Of a stretch of DNA of 64,000 bases, positions 61,564 through 64,000 are shown piece after piece (position 1 is the first letter of the stretch; each line of letters begins with the position of its first letter). The notes under the pieces are model-generated. The model was not told the origin of the DNA. It saw only the letters and a list, made by a program, of their open reading frames with translations, and did not search any database. The DNA comes from Ectobius pallidus (Eukaryota > Arthropoda > Insecta > Blattodea > Ectobiidae). The DNA is taken from the NCBI GenBank assembly GCA_964059195.1, contig CAXKWD010000011.1:35268066-35332065 (forward strand), in the 5' to 3' direction. The position numbers and the translations under genes were made by a program.

Positions 61564-62514
61564 GTGATACGTTCAAAACTATGGAACATCCTAAAGAATA
61601 AAGGATATCCCAATCAAATTATAAATGCAGTTGCCAGCCTATATAGAAATACAAAAATATTTATAGATAAAGGAAACGGACCAGGCCAATTACAAGCAGA
61701 AACTAATGCAGGAGTCAGACAAGGATGCCCACTCTCTCCAATAATGTTTAATATATACTTGGACGACGCTTTATATAAATGGCAAAATATTTTAGATAAT
61801 GATTTTATGATTAATGACATGAGAGTGAACCATCTTTTGTTTGCGGATGACCAAGTAATTATAGCAAATAATGAAGATCAACTGCAAAAGGCAGTATTCA
61901 AATTACACGGTATTATACAGGATTATAATCTTAAAATATCTGTTTCAAAGACCAAGGCTATGGCATTTATTGGTGCTAGACATAAAAGATCAAAGATAAT
62001 TATAGATTCTCACCCAGTTGAACAAGTTAGTAGTTTTGATTATCTAGGCTATAAGTTGTCCTATCTAGGAAATCAAGATGTGGAGAATAAAATAAAAAAG
62101 TTTCAACATATGTGTGGTACTATAACAAGATGTTTAAAAAATAAAACAAGAACAGATACACAGTTAAAATTTTACAAAACAGTGGCCGTCCCAATTCTAA
62201 TGTATGGATCTGAAACATGGACATTAACACAGTCTGCTAAAAGAAAAATAGAGACAGCAGAAATGAGATTTCTAAGAGCAACAGCGGGAATTTCTCTAAG
62301 AGAACACAAGCGAAACGAAGAGATTAGGAAGAAATTGAATATATTTAACCTGAATGAAAAAGTAATAAATAATAAGGTTAAATGGCTACAACATTTAAAC
62401 AGAATGGGAAATGATAGAGTGGCAAAACAGATGTCCAACTATCAACCAACAGGATACAGAAATGTGGGACGACCTCGACTTAGATGGAAGGACAACTTCA
62501 ACAATAAATTCTAA
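61564..62514 (+). pseudogene. LINE reverse transcriptase palm, thumb and C-terminus
   Basis: The 316-codon continuation in the +1 frame carries VRQGCPLSP, FADD and the C-terminal GRPRLRWKDNF motif. The frame is open from about 61530, so it overlaps the preceding frame, consistent with a small deletion rather than two separate genes. Confidence 0.85.
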
Positions 62515-62708
62515 GGGGAACGGAACGGGCCAACAGGCTCATACCTTGAAGATGATGATGATGAAGTATATCTACCTATATTGCAAAAATATCCTTGGGA
62601 AGATAACCTGTTTAATTTTTTAAACCTTGAAATATACTACATGAAAAGGTGAAAGTTTTGGCAGCTATAAAGACAAATAACAACCTTTACCTGAATTACA
62701 GATTTTAA

Positions 62709-63286
62709 CCCATAACTCATTATATGGTGAATTTGTAACATATACCATGAGGTGCGGTCTATGGGACTCCTATGTTTAAACCTGAAAAAAGGCGTATAGC
62801 ATTTTGAATATTGTAATTACTACTCATTAAAAAAAAAAAAAATTGCAAAAATATCTGATAAAACTGCTGCTAGTTCAACTGTCGCTCATTCAGGCCAAAC
62901 TTGATGGTCATCGAAACGGAGATTTAAGAGAAGGATGTTGCATCTGTTTTGGCCCATGATACACTGAAAAATGTCTTCCTGTCTCATCTGTTGCCCAAAT
63001 AGTCATGGCCTTGTGTTTCGATCAATTACTTAGATACGTTCCTGCAAACACTTTTTGTACTGTAATGAAGTTAACTAACACACTCACTTCAAGCGGTCTA
63101 GGCAAACCACAACATGTGATAACATAAATCCAGGACAGCAAAAATGCAACTGACGTTTAGACATTGTTTAGTTTGTTATTTAAGGAGGGTAAGGGAAGCA
63201 GAGCAGCTTTCTGCTTGAAGCCTCCTTGGAGAGTGAGTTCAAAAATTCTTGTGTGGTCTGTGAGAACATCCCTCGTGATTTAAGGG
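62709..63286 (+). mobile_element. piggyBac-like MITE, copy 2, intact ends
   Basis: TTAA at 62705-62708 and 63287-63290. Ends CCCATAACTCATTAT and, from the right, CCCTTAAATCACGAGG. 578 bp, non-coding. It is a full-length reference for the split copy at 38509/40250-40745. Confidence 0.75.
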
Positions 63287-63482
63287 TTAAATTAAAAGTA
63301 TTTTTTATCTTTGTTGAAAAGATGGCAAGAAATTTTCAATTCACAACACCAGTGTAAAACTTCCTTGGTAATCGACTTTTTATAAAGGGTCATAAGATAC
63401 ACTACAACTGAAGAATGAAGAATTATAGCAGCAACTTTTATTAGTAAGGCTGAAAATGTAAATTGTTAACTTTCTATTACAG

Positions 63483-63670
63483 AAAGCTACATGATTCATG
63501 AAAATGAGATTAAAAAACGCAGAAAGATTGTATCTTCTCTTCGAAAGGTTCTCAAGACCATGCACCCGGATGTGAAGATGGAACTGTTTGGTTCATCATG
63601 CAATGGATTTGGATTATGTAGTTCTGATATTGATATCTGTGTTACATTTACAGATGATGAGACAGGCAAG
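63483..63670 (+). CDS. TUT4/TUT7-like, exon 10: start of the catalytic NTase domain (gene continues beyond window)
   Basis: Acceptor TTTCTATTACAG, donor GTAAGT at 63671; completes Glu733 and leaves in phase 0. Residues 734-795: a basic helix (KKRRKIVSSLRKVLKTMHP), then MELFGSSCNGFGLCSSDIDI with the Gly-Ser-Ser loop (769-771) and an intact Asp781-x-Asp783 that binds the two catalytic metal ions. This is the active half of the enzyme, which adds uridines to RNA 3' ends (pre-let-7 and tail-shortened mRNAs in vertebrates). The third Asp, the PAP-associated region and any further knuckles lie past the right edge. Confidence 0.93.
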
Positions 63671-63795
63671 GTAAGTAACTTTTTCAGATGATATTGCATG
63701 TTCCATTAATGCACTTGAATATAGGGTGGCCATACATCCCATCCGGAATTGTGCTGGACATTCCGGATTATTAGGTATTTGTACCCATTTTAAGT

Positions 63796-64000
63796 ACGAG
63801 GGCCATTCAGAAAGTAATATCCCACATTTTTTCCTGAGAAAATACTGAAATCAACTTGATACAAATTTAGTGACAATTCTGCAAGATTCTTCTGCATCTT
63901 TCTATATAGTCCCTATAAGTTTATACAGCTCTACAACATTCCTTTTTGGTTCCAGCTCTTGTCTTTTTTGTGTGACCACTTCCTCACTGCATCAATTATG
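63796..64000 (-). mobile_element. Probable mariner 3' end, cut by the window edge
   Basis: TACGAGGGCCATTCAGAAAG at 63796 has the form of a mariner terminal repeat after TA. The minus strand further in reads AVRKWSHKKDKSW, then an NQKGM-like stretch with stops, resembling the transposase C-terminus. Only one end is in the window. Confidence 0.5.

Larger units (their letters stand above)
59998..62580 (+). mobile_element. RTE-like LINE, 5'-truncated, one frameshift
   Basis: Homology begins around 60000 inside an apurinic-type endonuclease. It keeps VVGVYAPSEGKK, LIIAGDYNARVG, TWCRNKQHSIIDYV and MTDHYLVISK, but the first catalytic residues are lost. Reverse transcriptase follows: KNKKSPGTDKINIELIKHG, FKKGERNRADNYRGISLLN, EQHGFRKGRSTSDC, YEKAFDKV, GVRQGCPLSPIMFNIYLDD, HLLFADDQVII (catalytic FADD) and MYGSETWTL, ending at 62514. 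The tail GATGATGATGATGAAG near 62550 is the short repeat end usual in RTE elements. One frameshift near 61530-61550 splits an otherwise open frame, so the copy is young but dead. It lies in sense inside a TUT intron. Confidence 0.88.
59440..63482 (+). other. TUT intron carrying an RTE-like LINE and a piggyBac-like MITE
   Basis: 4 kb between matching phase-1 splice sites. The elements at 59998-62580 and 62709-63286 are annotated separately. The first ~550 bp show nothing recognisable. Confidence 0.6.

Overview
The window reads as nuclear DNA of an insect, most likely a hemimetabolous one with a large, repeat-rich genome (cockroach- or termite-like; the exact taxon is inference). The DNA is AT-rich. 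Genes are broken into short exons by multi-kilobase introns with GT-AG splice sites. Many decayed transposon families are present: mariner, hAT-type, piggyBac-type, RTE- and R1/I-type LINEs, tRNA-derived SINEs and one LTR element. There are no bacterial operons, ribosome binding sites or CRISPR arrays.

Two host genes are visible, both on the + strand. At the left edge (1505-1722) lies the last coding exon of a PHF13/PHF23-type PHD-finger gene. Its earlier exons are outside the window. At the right (36491-63670) lie ten exons of a TUT4/TUT7-type terminal uridylyltransferase. They join in frame into 795 codons and run off the right edge. In order the protein has a basic N-terminus with five 26-residue tandem repeats, a CCHH zinc finger, a nucleotidyltransferase (NTase) domain whose catalytic acids are degraded, a PAP-associated region, a linker, a CCHC zinc knuckle, and the start of a second NTase domain with an intact Asp-x-Asp. 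This is the two-module plan of vertebrate TUT4/TUT7.

The 33 kb between the genes is mostly transposon debris. From left to right it holds a 985-bp hAT-like element with 8-bp target duplications (5593-6577), a mariner inverted-repeat pair (~7137-7230), a second small hAT-like MITE (11969-12170), a mariner copy with an in-place inversion (15260-15754), a mariner 5' fragment (18288-18760), a tandem array of B-box-like units (18840-19600) and a minus-strand SINE (22209-22512). It continues with a young 5.9-kb non-autonomous LTR element on the minus strand (24837-30735), two terminal-inverted-repeat elements, and a broken copy of a multicopy cysteine-rich gene (32352-33285).

The introns of the uridylyltransferase gene are a second transposon archive. 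They hold two members of one piggyBac-like family, another piggyBac-like element, a minus-strand SINE split by an R1/I-type LINE tail with a matching target duplication, two RTE-like LINEs and another LINE tail. They also hold a mariner palindrome that landed in one arm of an older palindrome, whose other arm preserves the unoccupied site. A tRNA-like cloverleaf with a Pol III terminator lies in the first intron.

No wholly new biological system is evident. The most distinctive items are the repeat-bearing TUT N-terminus, the non-autonomous LTR element and the nested and palindromic transposon structures.
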